From the NCBI RefSeq assembly GCF_003258515.1, contig NZ_QGEH01000001.1, positions 2,480,001 to 2,544,000 on the forward strand: a DNA stretch of 64,000 nucleotides, in the 5' to 3' direction. Under the pieces are notes generated by a model, which was not told where the DNA came from, searched no databases, and saw only the letters and a program-made list of their open reading frames with translations. Source of the stretch: Marinobacter bohaiensis (GTDB lineage Bacteria > Pseudomonadota > Gammaproteobacteria > Pseudomonadales > Oleiphilaceae). Positions 39,119 to 48,427 of this stretch are shown here, one piece after another. Position 1 is the first letter of the stretch, and each line of letters opens with the position of its first letter. The position numbers were made by a program, and so were the translations under genes.

Positions 39119-39385
39119 CTAGAGATTGAGGAACTCGAGACCGAATCCCTCCGGGGTCAGGCGGACGACCTTCATGCCCAGAACAGGTGCCTCCCCGGGC
39201 AACCCCTGTACCTGAACCTCGACCTGGTCACCGATATCCGGCCAGGTATCGTCTTCGACAACGACGAATATACCGCTATCGGAGATATCTCGGGTGTGAT
39301 ACACCCGCTCACCTAAAGTGGGATGGCTAATCCTTACCCGGGCACTGAGAGCGGTTCGAAGCGCTGAACGTCGGTCGTGGGACAT
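39119..39385 (-). CDS. Small PilZ-domain protein (predicted c-di-GMP receptor)
   Basis: An 88-residue single PilZ domain. The c-di-GMP motif RxxxR is present at residues 6-10 (DRRSALRTAL), and the second motif D/NxSxxG as RDISDSGIFV. The rest, QVEVQVQGLPGEAPVLGMKVVRLTPEGFGLEFLNL, is the beta-barrel. It could be the output partner of local c-di-GMP signalling with the adjacent degenerate HD-GYP protein. A separate promoter is implied by the 363-base gap downstream. Confidence 0.85.
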   Translation of the reverse strand: MSHDRRSALRTALSARVRISHPTLGERVYHTRDISDSGIFVVVEDDTWPDIGDQVEVQVQGLPGEAPVLGMKVVRLTPEGFGLEFLNL

Positions 39386-39499
39386 CGTGGATCTCGACTA
39401 CTGCGTTGGCGGTTTTGGTGCTGACAGCTGCCAGACTTCCCTATCTTTTGGCTGAGGATAGCACCAAATGGGTTGTCAGTTCGCGCCCCTGGTCGCTCC

Positions 39500-39550
39500 C
39501 TCTAAAAACAATAATAATTCCGTTTAGCAATATTCTCGATTTTCATGTTT
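39500..39550 (+). promoter_or_regulatory. AT-rich promoter region of the iron ABC genes, possible Fur-like site
   Basis: An unusually AT-rich stretch including CAATAATAATTCCG and AGCAATATTCTCGA lies 75-125 bases before the iron-binding protein gene. CAATAATAAT resembles one half of a Fur box, but the second half is poor. The site is a guess based on sequence and the gene's iron role. Confidence 0.3.
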
Positions 39551-39624
39551 AATGTCGCTTGAAGACGCCGTCCGCCACGCGGCAGAACGTCAAACACAAA
39601 CTGTGAGCGGGAAGTTACGAAACC

Positions 39625-40644
39625 ATGTCCATTCGCACTGCCGTTATTGCGCTGGCCACTGTGGCCTGCACCGCCGGTTCACTCCAGGCCAATGCCGCCG
39701 GCGAAGTCAACATCTATTCCTATCGCCAGCCCTACTTGCTGGAGCCCCTGCTGGAAGCCTTCACCCGGGAAACCGGTATCGAGACCAATGTGGTTTTTGC
39801 ACGCGCCGGCCTGGCCGAGCGCCTGGAAAGAGAAGGCCGAAACAGCCCGGCTGACGTTGTGATGACGGTCGACATCTCGCGCCTGAGCGAACTGGTCGGG
39901 GGCAACCTCACCGCCGCCGTCGAGACCGACACCCTGACCGGAGACATTCCGGAGAACCTGCGCCACCCTGAAGGCAAATGGTACGGCCTGACCACCCGCG
40001 CGCGTCTGATCTTCGTATCCAAAGAGCGAGTGGAACCGGGCGCGATCAGCACCTACGAAGACCTGGCGGATCCCCGATGGGAAGGCCGCATCTGCACACG
40101 CAGCGGCAAGCACCCCTATAACGTCGCCCTGTTTGCATCGATGATCGCCCATCACGGTGAGCGTGAAGCGGAAACCTGGCTGGCCGGACTCAAGAATAAC
40201 CTGGCCCGGCGGCCACAAGGTGGCGACCGGGACCAGATCATGGCGATTTCCGAAGGCGTCTGTGACGTCGCCATCGGCAACAGCTACTACTACGGCAAGA
40301 TGCTGGAGGACGAAAACCAGCTCCCGGCCGCCGAGTCGGTCAATCTGGTGTTCCCGAACGCCGAAGGACGCGGCACCCACGTCAATGTCAGCGGCATGGC
40401 CCTGACCCAGAGCGCGCCCAACCGGGACAACGCCATCAAACTGATGGAATATCTCACCACGCCGGAAGCACAGAGCATTTACGCCAAGGTCAACTATGAG
40501 TACCCGGCCAACCCGGACGTGCCGCCGTCGGAAGCCGTTGCCTCCTGGGGCTACCTGAATCCGGACTCGCTTTCCCTGAACGAGATCGCCGCCAACCGGG
40601 AGGCTGCTGTCAAGATGGTTGACCGGGTCAACTACGATAACTGA
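39625..40644 (+). CDS. Periplasmic Fe(3+)-binding protein of the FbpA/FutA family
   Basis: The 339-residue product has a signal peptide (MSIRTAVIALATVACTAGSL...ANAA) and the transferrin-like fold EVNIYSYRQPYLLEPLLEAF, ARAGLAERLEREG, and a Tyr-rich metal-binding stretch GNSYYYGKML. The sequence fits the FutA/IdiA side of the iron-binding family. The fused permease follows 55 bases later; the ATPase is not next to them. Confidence 0.88.
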   Translation: MSIRTAVIALATVACTAGSLQANAAGEVNIYSYRQPYLLEPLLEAFTRETGIETNVVFARAGLAERLEREGRNSPADVVMTVDISRLSELVGGNLTAAVETDTLTGDIPENLRHPEGKWYGLTTRARLIFVSKERVEPGAISTYEDLADPRWEGRICTRSGKHPYNVALFASMIAHHGEREAETWLAGLKNNLARRPQGGDRDQIMAISEGVCDVAIGNSYYYGKMLEDENQLPAAESVNLVFPNAEGRGTHVNVSGMALTQSAPNRDNAIKLMEYLTTPEAQSIYAKVNYEYPANPDVPPSEAVASWGYLNPDSLSLNEIAANREAAVKMVDRVNYDN

Positions 40645-40699
40645 TGTCACACGCAAAACCGGCGGACGCCACCGTCCGCCGCTCCCGTCCGGGACGGTC

Positions 40700-42388
40700 A
40701 TGAACCAGGCCGTCAAAGACCTTCAGCAACAGCCGCCCTCGCACATCCTCCGCTCCGGCGCGGCGCGGCGCTGGGTGCTGTCGGCGGGGCTGACCACCGC
40801 CCTGGTGGCGCTGCCCGTGTTTGCCGTCCTCTACCTGGCGCTGTTCCCCGAGGACAACATCTGGCCGCACCTTATCAACACCACGCTGCCGCTGTACCTG
40901 TCCAATACTTTCCAGTTGATGCTCGGTGTTTCCCTGCTGACGCTGGTGATCGGCGTATCCACGGCCTGGGTGGTCACCATGTGCCAGTTCCCCGGCCGCC
41001 GCTTCTTCGAGTGGGCCCTGTTGCTGCCGTTCGCGGTACCGGCCTACGTCATCGCCTACGTGTACACCGATCTGCTCGACTACCCGGGGCTGGTTCAGTC
41101 GTGGATGCGGGACGCCTTCGGTTGGGAGAACGCATCGAACTACTGGTTCCCCAACATCCGCAGCCTGGGCGGCGCGGTGCTCATGATGGGGCTGGTGCTC
41201 TACCCCTACATCTACCTACTGGCTCGCGCGGCCTTCATGGAGCAGTCGCCCTCACTGTTTGCCGTCAGCCGCAGCCTGGGCCGGTCAGCCCTCGGGACTT
41301 TCTTCCGGGTGGTTCTGCCCATCGCCCGGCCGGCCATCGCCGTCGGCCTGTCGCTGGTGCTGATGGAAACCCTGAATGATTTCGGCACGGTGGACTTTTT
41401 TGCGGTCAACACCCTGACCGCCGGCCTGTTCGACACCTGGATGAACCTGGGCAACCTGGGCGGCGCCGCCCAGATCGCCACGGTCATGCTGGCCTTTGTG
41501 CTGATTCTGGTGACCCTGGAACGCTACTCCCGTCGACGCCAGCAACAATTCGCCGCCCGCGACCTGCGCGAGCCACTGCAGCGCTTTCGCCTGTCCCGCG
41601 GTCGTCAGGGGCTGTGCCTGCTGGTCTGCACCCTGCCACTGCTGCTGGGTTTTCTGGTACCGGCGCTGGTGCTGGGCTATTACGCTACGGAATATTTCGC
41701 CGAAAGCTGGACCGACGATTTTGTCGAGAACAGCCTCAACAGCCTGACGCTGTCCTCGCTGGCCGCCGTGTCGACGCTGATCATCGGCCTCCTGCTGGCG
41801 TACAGCCGCCGCCTGCACGATACCCCGGGCATGCGTCTGTTGATGCGACTGTCCAGCCTTGGCTATGCCATGCCCGGCGCGGTGCTTGCCGTTGGCGTGA
41901 TCGTTCCCCTGGCAGCGTTCGACAACTGGTTCGACCTGCGCATGCAGAACTGGTTTGACTGGAATTCCGGTCTACTGCTGAGCGGCACCGCCTTCGCCAT
42001 CGTCTTCGCCTATACCGTCCGCTTCCTGGCGGTATCGGCAGGCAGCCTGGAAAGTGCACTGCAAAAGATTACGCCGAGCATGGACATGGCCTCACGCTCT
42101 CTGGGCATGCCGGCCGGCAGGACGCTGTTGCGGGTGCACCTGCCCATGCTGCGGGGAACCCTGATTACCGCTGCGCTGGTGGTGTTCGTGGATTGCATGA
42201 AGGAGCTGCCGGCCACGCTGATCCTGCGACCGTTCAACTTCGAGACCCTGGCGACCTATGTCTACCAGTACGCGTCAGACGAAATGCTTCGCCAGAGCGG
42301 CCTGCCGTCGCTGGTTATCGTGTTGGCGGGGATTGTGCCGGTGATCCTGATGAGCCGATCGATCGGCCAGTCCAGGGAGTTCCAGTAG
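40700..42388 (+). CDS. Fe(3+) ABC transporter permease, fused two-domain FbpB type
   Basis: A 562-residue inner-membrane protein with two tandem binding-protein-dependent permease domains, each with an EAA-type loop: RSLGRSALGTFFRVVLPIARPA in the first half and RSLGMPAGRTLLRVHLPMLRG in the second, and about 12 membrane segments. Such fusions are usual for the FbpB family. ATG 40700 is preferred. No fbpC-like ATPase follows. Confidence 0.9.
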   Translation: MNQAVKDLQQQPPSHILRSGAARRWVLSAGLTTALVALPVFAVLYLALFPEDNIWPHLINTTLPLYLSNTFQLMLGVSLLTLVIGVSTAWVVTMCQFPGRRFFEWALLLPFAVPAYVIAYVYTDLLDYPGLVQSWMRDAFGWENASNYWFPNIRSLGGAVLMMGLVLYPYIYLLARAAFMEQSPSLFAVSRSLGRSALGTFFRVVLPIARPAIAVGLSLVLMETLNDFGTVDFFAVNTLTAGLFDTWMNLGNLGGAAQIATVMLAFVLILVTLERYSRRRQQQFAARDLREPLQRFRLSRGRQGLCLLVCTLPLLLGFLVPALVLGYYATEYFAESWTDDFVENSLNSLTLSSLAAVSTLIIGLLLAYSRRLHDTPGMRLLMRLSSLGYAMPGAVLAVGVIVPLAAFDNWFDLRMQNWFDWNSGLLLSGTAFAIVFAYTVRFLAVSAGSLESALQKITPSMDMASRSLGMPAGRTLLRVHLPMLRGTLITAALVVFVDCMKELPATLILRPFNFETLATYVYQYASDEMLRQSGLPSLVIVLAGIVPVILMSRSIGQSREFQ

Positions 42389-42398
42389 CGGACGGCAT

Positions 42399-42857
42399 TC
42401 ACTCCCGGACCACGACGAAGCGCCCGGAAAACGTCGCAGCGGGAAAAGCCGTACCGCCCTCTTCGGCAAAGATGGTCGACTCCAGCGTCACCCGGCCTTT
42501 GCCCCGGCGTTCGATGCTCCGTTCGAGACGCTCCAGGTCGTCCGATACGGGCAGCGCGCACTGGGCGTAGAAATCACTGCTGACGGGCAACCCGTAGTCC
42601 ATGCTCCCGGATTGAACGACGACGCGGCAGTTCAGGTCGCGCTGAGCCAACCACAACTCCAACAGGGACCAGGCGGCGGTAACCGCAACGGCATACAGAC
42701 TGCCACCGAAACCGGTCCCCTGATGGTTGTGGTTTTCCTCAAGCGGCGCGCGGACGCTCAGACGCTCGCCATCAAAATCCTCAAGCGTTACGCCGAGGGC
42801 CCTGGTTAGCGGTATCTGCTCGTGGATACGAGCCTGAAATGCGTCAAGATCGATCAT
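42399..42857 (-). CDS. Hotdog-fold thioesterase (YiiD C-terminal type)
   Basis: A 152-residue hotdog protein with the helix motif NHNHQGTGFGGSLYAVAVTAAW typical of the YiiD-C/thioesterase group. It likely cleaves an acyl-CoA or similar thioester; the substrate is unknown. It is convergent with the iron permease gene, with only 10 bases between. The acyl-CoA synthetase gene is next upstream on the same strand. Confidence 0.8.
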   Translation of the reverse strand: MIDLDAFQARIHEQIPLTRALGVTLEDFDGERLSVRAPLEENHNHQGTGFGGSLYAVAVTAAWSLLELWLAQRDLNCRVVVQSGSMDYGLPVSSDFYAQCALPVSDDLERLERSIERRGKGRVTLESTIFAEEGGTAFPAATFSGRFVVVRE

Positions 42858-42989
42858 CGCTGCGCCTCCTTTACCACCAGTCTAGGGCCCACCTCGAACA
42901 CGCCCAATTCGACCAAAGGCTTGCGCCCCATAAATACTGTCATGACGACAGGACAACCGTCATCGGCTGTCGGCCCGCGCACCGGAAAC

Positions 42990-43020
42990 GCAAGAGGGCT
43001 CCACACGGGAGCCCTCTTGC
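42990..43020 (-). terminator. Hairpin terminator after the acyl-CoA synthetase gene
   Basis: Near-perfect inverted repeat GCAAGAGGGCTCC / GGAGCCCTCTTGC with a short loop, 30 bases past the synthetase stop. In the leftward direction it is followed by GTTTCC, so the T-run is weak but the stem is very stable. Confidence 0.6.
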
Positions 43021-43049
43021 CGGCAGGCTTCCACCTGACGCCGGGAAGT

Positions 43050-44717
43050 CTACTGCCAGATGACCGGCTGCTTCTCGTCGTACCAGCGATCCGCTTCCAC
43101 CTTGTAGGCGTCCTCCACCACGTTGCGTTTGAGCTTTAGGGTGGGTGTCAGGAAATTGTTCTCGATGCTCCACTCATCCCGGACCACGGCGATGAACTTG
43201 AGGCGCTCGTGAGGGTCCACCGCCCCGTTGACCTCATCGAGCAACGACTTGAAGCTGGTCTCCAGCTGCATCCGGAAAGCGTCGTCCGCGGTCTTGCGGT
43301 GAGCCTCCTCCGAGAGCATGACCAGGCAGTGGGGCTGAGGCTGATCCGCGCCGGAGACGCACACCATCTCAATATCGGGATGGCTCATCAGGCGGTTCTC
43401 GATGGGTGCCGGCGCCACGTATTTGCCCTTGCTGGTCTTGAAAATCTCCTTGATGCGGCCGGTCAGCCGCAGCCGCCCCTGCTCGTCGATCTCGCCCTTG
43501 TCGCCGGTACGCAGGTAGCCATCCTCGGTAAAGGCCTCGCGGGTTTTCTCTTCATCCCGGTAGTAGCCCATCATGGTAGCAGGGCTCTTGACCAGCACCT
43601 CGCCCTGATCGCTCAGTTTGACGTCCACGCCTGGCAACGCTTCGCCCACGTATCCGGTCCGGGCACGGCCGGGCTTGGTCATATGGGAATAGGCGAAATT
43701 CTCGGACATGCCGTAACCTTCGAGCAGCTCAAGCCCAAGGTCCCGGTACCAGTCGAGAATATCGTGCGACAACGGCGCCGACCCGCTGCCGGCGAACTTG
43801 ACGTGCTGCAACCCCAGTCCGGTCAGGATCTTCTTCTTGATCAGGCGGTTGAGAATCGGCACGCGCAGCAGACGCTGCAGCTTTTCCTGGGGCATTTTTT
43901 CGAACACGCCGTGCTGGAACTTGGTCCAGATCCGCGGCACCGCCAGGAACAGTGTGGGCCGGGCTCGCTTGAGGTCCTCGACAAACGTGTCCAGGGACTC
44001 GGCGAAATAGATATGGAAACCGCGGTAGATCGACCCCAGCTCCACCACGAAACGCTCGAACACGTGGGACAGCGGCAGATAGGACAGCATGCGCTCGCTG
44101 GCCGTCACTTCCAGCGCTTCGACCCCACCCAGGGAGGCAAACGCGAGGTTCTGGAAACTGAGCATCACGCCCTTGGGTCGACCGGTGCTGCCGGACGTGT
44201 AGATGATCGTCGCCATCTCATCCGGATCCCGCGTCACGTTTTCCTGCACGGGAGCGAACTCGGCAACGATGTCGTCCCAGGTGGGGAAATCATTTTCCGG
44301 GCTCAGCGGGTAGGAAATGCAGTGGATCGAGGCCGGCACCCCGGGTTTCATCTGTTCCCAGTCGTCCAGTTTGCCCACGAACAACACTTCGCATCCGCTG
44401 TGTTCCAGGGTGTACTGAACGGTGTCCGCATTCAGCGTGGGATAGAGCGGCACCGACACGTGGCCCGCCATCCAGATCGCCCAGTCCGACATGATCCAGT
44501 GGGCGCAGTTCTTGGAAACAATCCCGATGCGGCTTTTCTCGGGCAGGTCGAGAGATTTGAGATAGGCCGCCATCCGGCGAGCCTCACCGACCGCCCGGCG
44601 CCAGGTGAAATCCACCACATGGCCGTCGCCCATGGGCTGAGACATGTAGACGTCACCGGCCTTGGCCGATTCCCAGTAATACAGCATTTCCAGGGGGAGT
44701 TTATTGTTGGTGTCCAT
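43050..44717 (-). CDS. AMP-forming long-chain acyl-CoA synthetase
   Basis: Activates fatty acids to acyl-CoA. The 555-residue product has the ATP motif IIYTSGSTGRPKGVM, the LEGYGMSENFAYSH motif, and the YLRTGDKGEIDEQGRL stretch with the KEIFKTSKGKYVAP lysine region. It resembles the FAA1/AMP-binding group close to eukaryotic long-chain synthetases (YYWESAKAGDVYMSQPM opening) rather than FadD. ATG 44715-44717 follows AAGGAA. It faces the thioesterase gene downstream. Confidence 0.88.
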   Translation of the reverse strand: MDTNNKLPLEMLYYWESAKAGDVYMSQPMGDGHVVDFTWRRAVGEARRMAAYLKSLDLPEKSRIGIVSKNCAHWIMSDWAIWMAGHVSVPLYPTLNADTVQYTLEHSGCEVLFVGKLDDWEQMKPGVPASIHCISYPLSPENDFPTWDDIVAEFAPVQENVTRDPDEMATIIYTSGSTGRPKGVMLSFQNLAFASLGGVEALEVTASERMLSYLPLSHVFERFVVELGSIYRGFHIYFAESLDTFVEDLKRARPTLFLAVPRIWTKFQHGVFEKMPQEKLQRLLRVPILNRLIKKKILTGLGLQHVKFAGSGSAPLSHDILDWYRDLGLELLEGYGMSENFAYSHMTKPGRARTGYVGEALPGVDVKLSDQGEVLVKSPATMMGYYRDEEKTREAFTEDGYLRTGDKGEIDEQGRLRLTGRIKEIFKTSKGKYVAPAPIENRLMSHPDIEMVCVSGADQPQPHCLVMLSEEAHRKTADDAFRMQLETSFKSLLDEVNGAVDPHERLKFIAVVRDEWSIENNFLTPTLKLKRNVVEDAYKVEADRWYDEKQPVIWQ

Positions 44718-44969
44718 GGAAGTTCCTTGTCTATTGTTATTGGAATTCACGTGTTCTTTGTCACGGTTTTGTCGCTGAACTGGACCACTGCAGTGCCGCT
44801 CCGCCCAATCACCGATGGTACCAACTGCAAGCGGCCCATTTGACGATAGACCGAATCCCCCGCCCGCTCAACCAGGTAGCGCGCCCAACGGACAAATTGT
44901 GACCATTTCCCGGCATGTTTCCTGAATTCCGGCCATAATGCCTGCACGTGGACTGACAGGAATGCCCCT

Positions 44970-45338
44970 ATGTATGTATGCATTGACTGCCGCAAGGGTC
45001 TGATGGATCCGGTTTCGCACCTGGACGAACCCACCGCCACAGACCGTTTCCAGTGCAGCTATTGCGGCGCCCGCGCCACCATCCCGCCGCTGATGATCAG
45101 CCTGACACAGATCGGCTCCTGCCTGCTCGGGCTGGGTTTCACCCTCTTCCTTTTGTTGCAGCACCTGGGCGCGGCATTAAAGGTGTTCCAACTGGGACTC
45201 AGTGGCAGCGTCACCCGGGATCTCCTGTTGGCGGGACTGGCCCTTGTGTTCGTTGGCGGTTTCACCTTCACCCTCTATAAAGCCTTGCGTAACCTCCGCA
45301 CGCAGTTCCGCTACCGGCACCGCCACCCCGCCCACTGA
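44970..45338 (+). CDS. Small zinc-ribbon membrane protein, unknown function
   Basis: The 122-residue product opens with CIDCRKG and, 22 residues later, CSYCGARATIP: two CxxC pairs of a zinc ribbon. Two long hydrophobic segments follow (about residues 43-64 and 83-105), then a basic tail rich in Arg/His. AGGAA lies 9 bases before the ATG. The neighbours give no clue. It may be a small regulator or scaffold tied to the membrane; no known family is claimed. Confidence 0.65.
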   Translation: MYVCIDCRKGLMDPVSHLDEPTATDRFQCSYCGARATIPPLMISLTQIGSCLLGLGFTLFLLLQHLGAALKVFQLGLSGSVTRDLLLAGLALVFVGGFTFTLYKALRNLRTQFRYRHRHPAH

Positions 45339-45480
45339 CGGCCTGCCGGCTGCGGCATCCCCGTAGGAGGCAATACCTACGGTTTGTGGTAGACTCCGCT
45401 CCCTTTCAGCGACCCCGCTTGTTGTATTTCATCGACCGATAAAAACCCATCACTAAAAAATGGACCGGGAGTATCAGCGC

Positions 45481-46449
45481 ATGAACCGCTCTATCCTGAA
45501 AGCCCTCGTTTCGGCCGGCCTCGTGTTGGCCGCTGGCGCTCTGCACGCGGAGCCCCGCACCGTGGCTGTCACCCAGATCGTCGAACACCCTGCCCTCGAT
45601 GCCGTCTATGAAGGCGTCAAGGATGAGCTCGCCGAAGCCGGCTATAAGGAAGGTGAAGACGTGCGCTACGTCCACGAAAGCGCCCAGGCCAACACCGCGG
45701 TGGCTTCCCAGATCGCCCGCAAGTTTGTCGGCGAACAGCCGGACGTGATCGTGGCCATTGCCACCCCGTCCGCCCAGACCGTGGCCGCCGCGGCCCGCAA
45801 CATCCCGGTGGTCTTCTCCGCCGTCACCGATCCGGTCGGTGCGCGTCTGGTCAAGAGCCTTGAGAAGCCCGGCGCCAACATCACCGGCATCACCGACATG
45901 CTGCCACTGGACAAGCACCTGGACATGCTGCAGCGCGTGGTGCCGGACGCCAAGCGCATCGGCACCGTCTACAACCCCGGCGAGGCCAACGCCGTGGCAC
46001 TGGTCGACCAACTTGAGAAGAAGCTGGATGCGCGCGGCCTGACCCTGGTCAAAGCCGCCGCCACCAAGACCTCCGAGGTGCTGGGCGCGGCCCGTTCCCT
46101 GGTCGGCAAGACCGACGCCATCTATCTGACCACCGACAACACCGTGGTCTCGGCGGCCGAAGCCGTCATCTCCGTGGGTGAGCGCGCCAAGATCCCCGTC
46201 TTCGCCGCCGACACCGCCACCGTTTCCCGCGGTGCCATCGCCGCCCTGGGCTTCGACTACTACGACGTGGGCCGCCAGACCGGCAAGGTTGTCGGCCGCA
46301 TCCTGGCCGGCGAGAACCCGGGCGACATCCCGGTCGGCGGGGTTGATGCCCTGTCGCTGTTCGTCAATCCCGAAGCCGCCAAACGTATGGGCGTCGAACT
46401 GGCACCGGACGTCATTGCCGATGCCGAAGAAGTCGTGACCACCGAATAA
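45481..46449 (+). CDS. ABC transporter substrate-binding protein (COG2984/TrpX-like)
   Basis: The 322-residue product has a signal peptide (ILKALVSAGLVLAAGALHA) and a LacI-type periplasmic binding fold: VAVTQIVEHPALDAVYEGV, VIVAIATPSAQTVAAAARNIPVVFSAV, and DAIYLTTDNTVVSAAEAV. The family (DUF534) includes TrpX-like proteins for aromatic or branched compounds; the ligand here is unknown. ATG 45481 follows GGGAG. It heads a three-gene operon with the permease and ATPase 18 and 4 bases away. A short hairpin (CCGTAGG/CCTACGG at 45361-45382) lies upstream. Confidence 0.88.
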   Translation: MNRSILKALVSAGLVLAAGALHAEPRTVAVTQIVEHPALDAVYEGVKDELAEAGYKEGEDVRYVHESAQANTAVASQIARKFVGEQPDVIVAIATPSAQTVAAAARNIPVVFSAVTDPVGARLVKSLEKPGANITGITDMLPLDKHLDMLQRVVPDAKRIGTVYNPGEANAVALVDQLEKKLDARGLTLVKAAATKTSEVLGAARSLVGKTDAIYLTTDNTVVSAAEAVISVGERAKIPVFAADTATVSRGAIAALGFDYYDVGRQTGKVVGRILAGENPGDIPVGGVDALSLFVNPEAAKRMGVELAPDVIADAEEVVTTE

Positions 46450-46467
46450 AACAGCCGCAGGATCAAC

Positions 46468-47364
46468 ATGCTTAGTGAAATCGCCCTCTACGGGGCCTTC
46501 GAAACCGGGCTGATCTACGGTCTGGTTGCCTTCGGGATCTACCTGTCTTTCCGGGTACTCGATTTCCCCGACCTGACAGTGGACGGCAGCTTCCCTCTCG
46601 GGGCTGCCGTGTCCGCCGTGCTCATCATCGGCGGCTGGAACCCCTGGCTGGCCACCGCAGCGGCGATTCTCGCCGGCATGGCCGCGGGCGCCGTCACCGC
46701 CATCCTCAACGTGCGCCTGAAGATCCTCAACCTGTTGGCGTCGATCCTCACCATGATCGCGCTCTATTCGGTCAATCTGCGCATCATGGACCGCCCCAAC
46801 ATCGCCCTGCTGTCGGAAGACACGGTACTGACGCCCTGGTACGACCTGGGCCTGGCCTTCCACCAGGTACCGGTGATCCTGTTCCTGATCGTGGCCATCG
46901 TGGTCATGGTCCTGCTGTGGCGCTTCATGCAGTCGGAAGTCGGCCTGGCCATGCGGGCCACCGGAGCCAACCCGCGCATGGCCCGGGCACAGGGCATTGC
47001 CACCGGCTGGATGATCATCCTCGGCGTGGCCCTGTCCAATGGTCTGGTGGCCATGGCCGGCTCCCTCTTCGCCCAGAGCCAGGGCGCCGCCGACGTCACC
47101 ATGGGCGTGGGCGTGATCGTGATCGGGCTGGCGTCACTGATCGGCGGTGAAGCCGTCCTGTCGCCGCGCTCCGTGTTCCGGGCGCTGCTGGCCTGCCTGA
47201 TCGGCGCCATTCTCTACCGTCTGGCGATTGCCCTGGCCCTGAACGCCGACTTCATCGGCCTGAAGACCCAGGACCTGAACCTGATCACCGCGGTGCTGGT
47301 GACCCTGGCCATCGTGCTGCCGAATGCCCGGCATTCGGTGAAATCCTTCTTCGCCCGGAGCTGA
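46468..47364 (+). CDS. ABC transporter permease (COG4120-like)
   Basis: A 298-residue inner-membrane protein with about eight hydrophobic segments and the branched-chain-permease-like motifs RVLDFPDLTVDGSFPLGAAV and EVGLAMRATGANPRMARAQGI. It pairs with the upstream binding protein and the downstream ATPase. Substrate not predictable. Confidence 0.88.
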   Translation: MLSEIALYGAFETGLIYGLVAFGIYLSFRVLDFPDLTVDGSFPLGAAVSAVLIIGGWNPWLATAAAILAGMAAGAVTAILNVRLKILNLLASILTMIALYSVNLRIMDRPNIALLSEDTVLTPWYDLGLAFHQVPVILFLIVAIVVMVLLWRFMQSEVGLAMRATGANPRMARAQGIATGWMIILGVALSNGLVAMAGSLFAQSQGAADVTMGVGVIVIGLASLIGGEAVLSPRSVFRALLACLIGAILYRLAIALALNADFIGLKTQDLNLITAVLVTLAIVLPNARHSVKSFFARS

Positions 47365-47368
47365 GCCC

Positions 47369-48163
47369 ATGATCAGCGCAGACAACCTCAAGCTCACCTT
47401 TGGCAAGGGCACGCCGCTGGAAAACCCGGCGCTGCGCGGCCTGAGCCTGACCGTTAACCAGGGCGAGTTCGTCACCGTGATCGGCAGCAATGGCGCCGGC
47501 AAGTCCACCTTCCTCAATGCCTTGTCCGGCGAAGTCCTTGTGGACAGCGGCCGCATTGAGGTGGACGGCAAGGACGTCACCCGCCTGCCTACCCACAAGC
47601 GTGCCGACCGGGTGGCGCGAGTGTTCCAGGACCCCCTGGCCGGCACCTGCGAAAACCTGACCATCGACGAGAACATGTCGCTTGCGATCAAGCGTGGCAT
47701 GCCCCGCGGCCTGGGCGCGGCGGTCAAATCCCGCTACCGCAAGCGCTTCCGCGATGGCCTGGCCAGCCTCAATCTGGGCCTGGAAGACCGCCTGGGGGAC
47801 AAGATGGGCCTGCTGTCCGGCGGACAACGCCAGGCGGTGAGTCTGCTGATGGCCAGCCTTAACCCGTCCAGCATCCTGTTGCTGGACGAACACACGGCTG
47901 CACTGGACCCGCGCACAGCCGCGTTCGTGCTGGACCTGACCACCCAGATCATCGACGAGCAGAAGAAAACGGCGCTGATGGTCACCCACAGCATGAAACA
48001 GGCCCTGGAAGTCGGCGATCGCACCGTCATGCTGCACCAGGGGCAGGTAGTGTTCGACATTGCGGGCAATGAGCGCCAGGGCCTGACGGTCAGCGACCTG
48101 CTCCAGCTGTTTGAGAAACAGCGCGGCATCGAAGTCACCGACGACAGCCTGTTGCTGGGCTGA
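47369..48163 (+). CDS. ABC transporter ATP-binding protein (COG1101-like)
   Basis: The 264-residue ATPase has Walker A IGSNGAGKST, signature LLSGGQRQAVSLLMASL, Walker B LLLDEHTAALDPR (His in place of the usual Pro) and the switch His in VTHSMKQALEVG. It completes the three-gene uptake system. Confidence 0.9.
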   Translation: MISADNLKLTFGKGTPLENPALRGLSLTVNQGEFVTVIGSNGAGKSTFLNALSGEVLVDSGRIEVDGKDVTRLPTHKRADRVARVFQDPLAGTCENLTIDENMSLAIKRGMPRGLGAAVKSRYRKRFRDGLASLNLGLEDRLGDKMGLLSGGQRQAVSLLMASLNPSSILLLDEHTAALDPRTAAFVLDLTTQIIDEQKKTALMVTHSMKQALEVGDRTVMLHQGQVVFDIAGNERQGLTVSDLLQLFEKQRGIEVTDDSLLLG

Positions 48164-48170
48164 ATCCGCC

Positions 48171-48205
48171 TATGCGGGCCTGCGTCGCCTCGGCGCCGGC
48201 CCGCA
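48171..48205 (+). terminator. Hairpin after the ABC operon
   Basis: Inverted repeat TGCGGGCC / GGCCCGCA with a 17-base loop, just past the ATPase stop. No clear T-run follows, so it may work as a weak or factor-assisted terminator. Confidence 0.45.
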
Positions 48206-48427
48206 TGCCCCCCATTCCGCTGCGCTTCTTTCTGGCAAATCGGCGCCCGCGCCCGCTACACCCCAGCCCCTGGACAGGACACGATGGCGCCGGTTGCGAT
48301 CAGAGCAGCGGACACAATATGTAGTAGCCGCGACCTGGCGGAAAGGAACCCCAAACCTCCCTGGTTTGCAAGTATCGCTGCATTGATTTTTATTTTTCTC
48401 CGGCACGATCCGATAGTTTCCGCTTCC

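Noticed and set aside
38963-39119. Short repeats (AAGAAAC and a TTACGTAA core) between the HD-GYP and PilZ genes as a possible repeat array or attachment site
   Set aside because: Only two or three short, imperfect copies and no mobile-element gene nearby; insufficient for an array or att site.
45406-46863. 485-codon Gly/His/Asp-rich frame antisense to the ABC binding protein and permease
   Set aside because: The repetitive composition comes from the reverse complement of Ala/Val/Thr codons; no ribosome site or domain.
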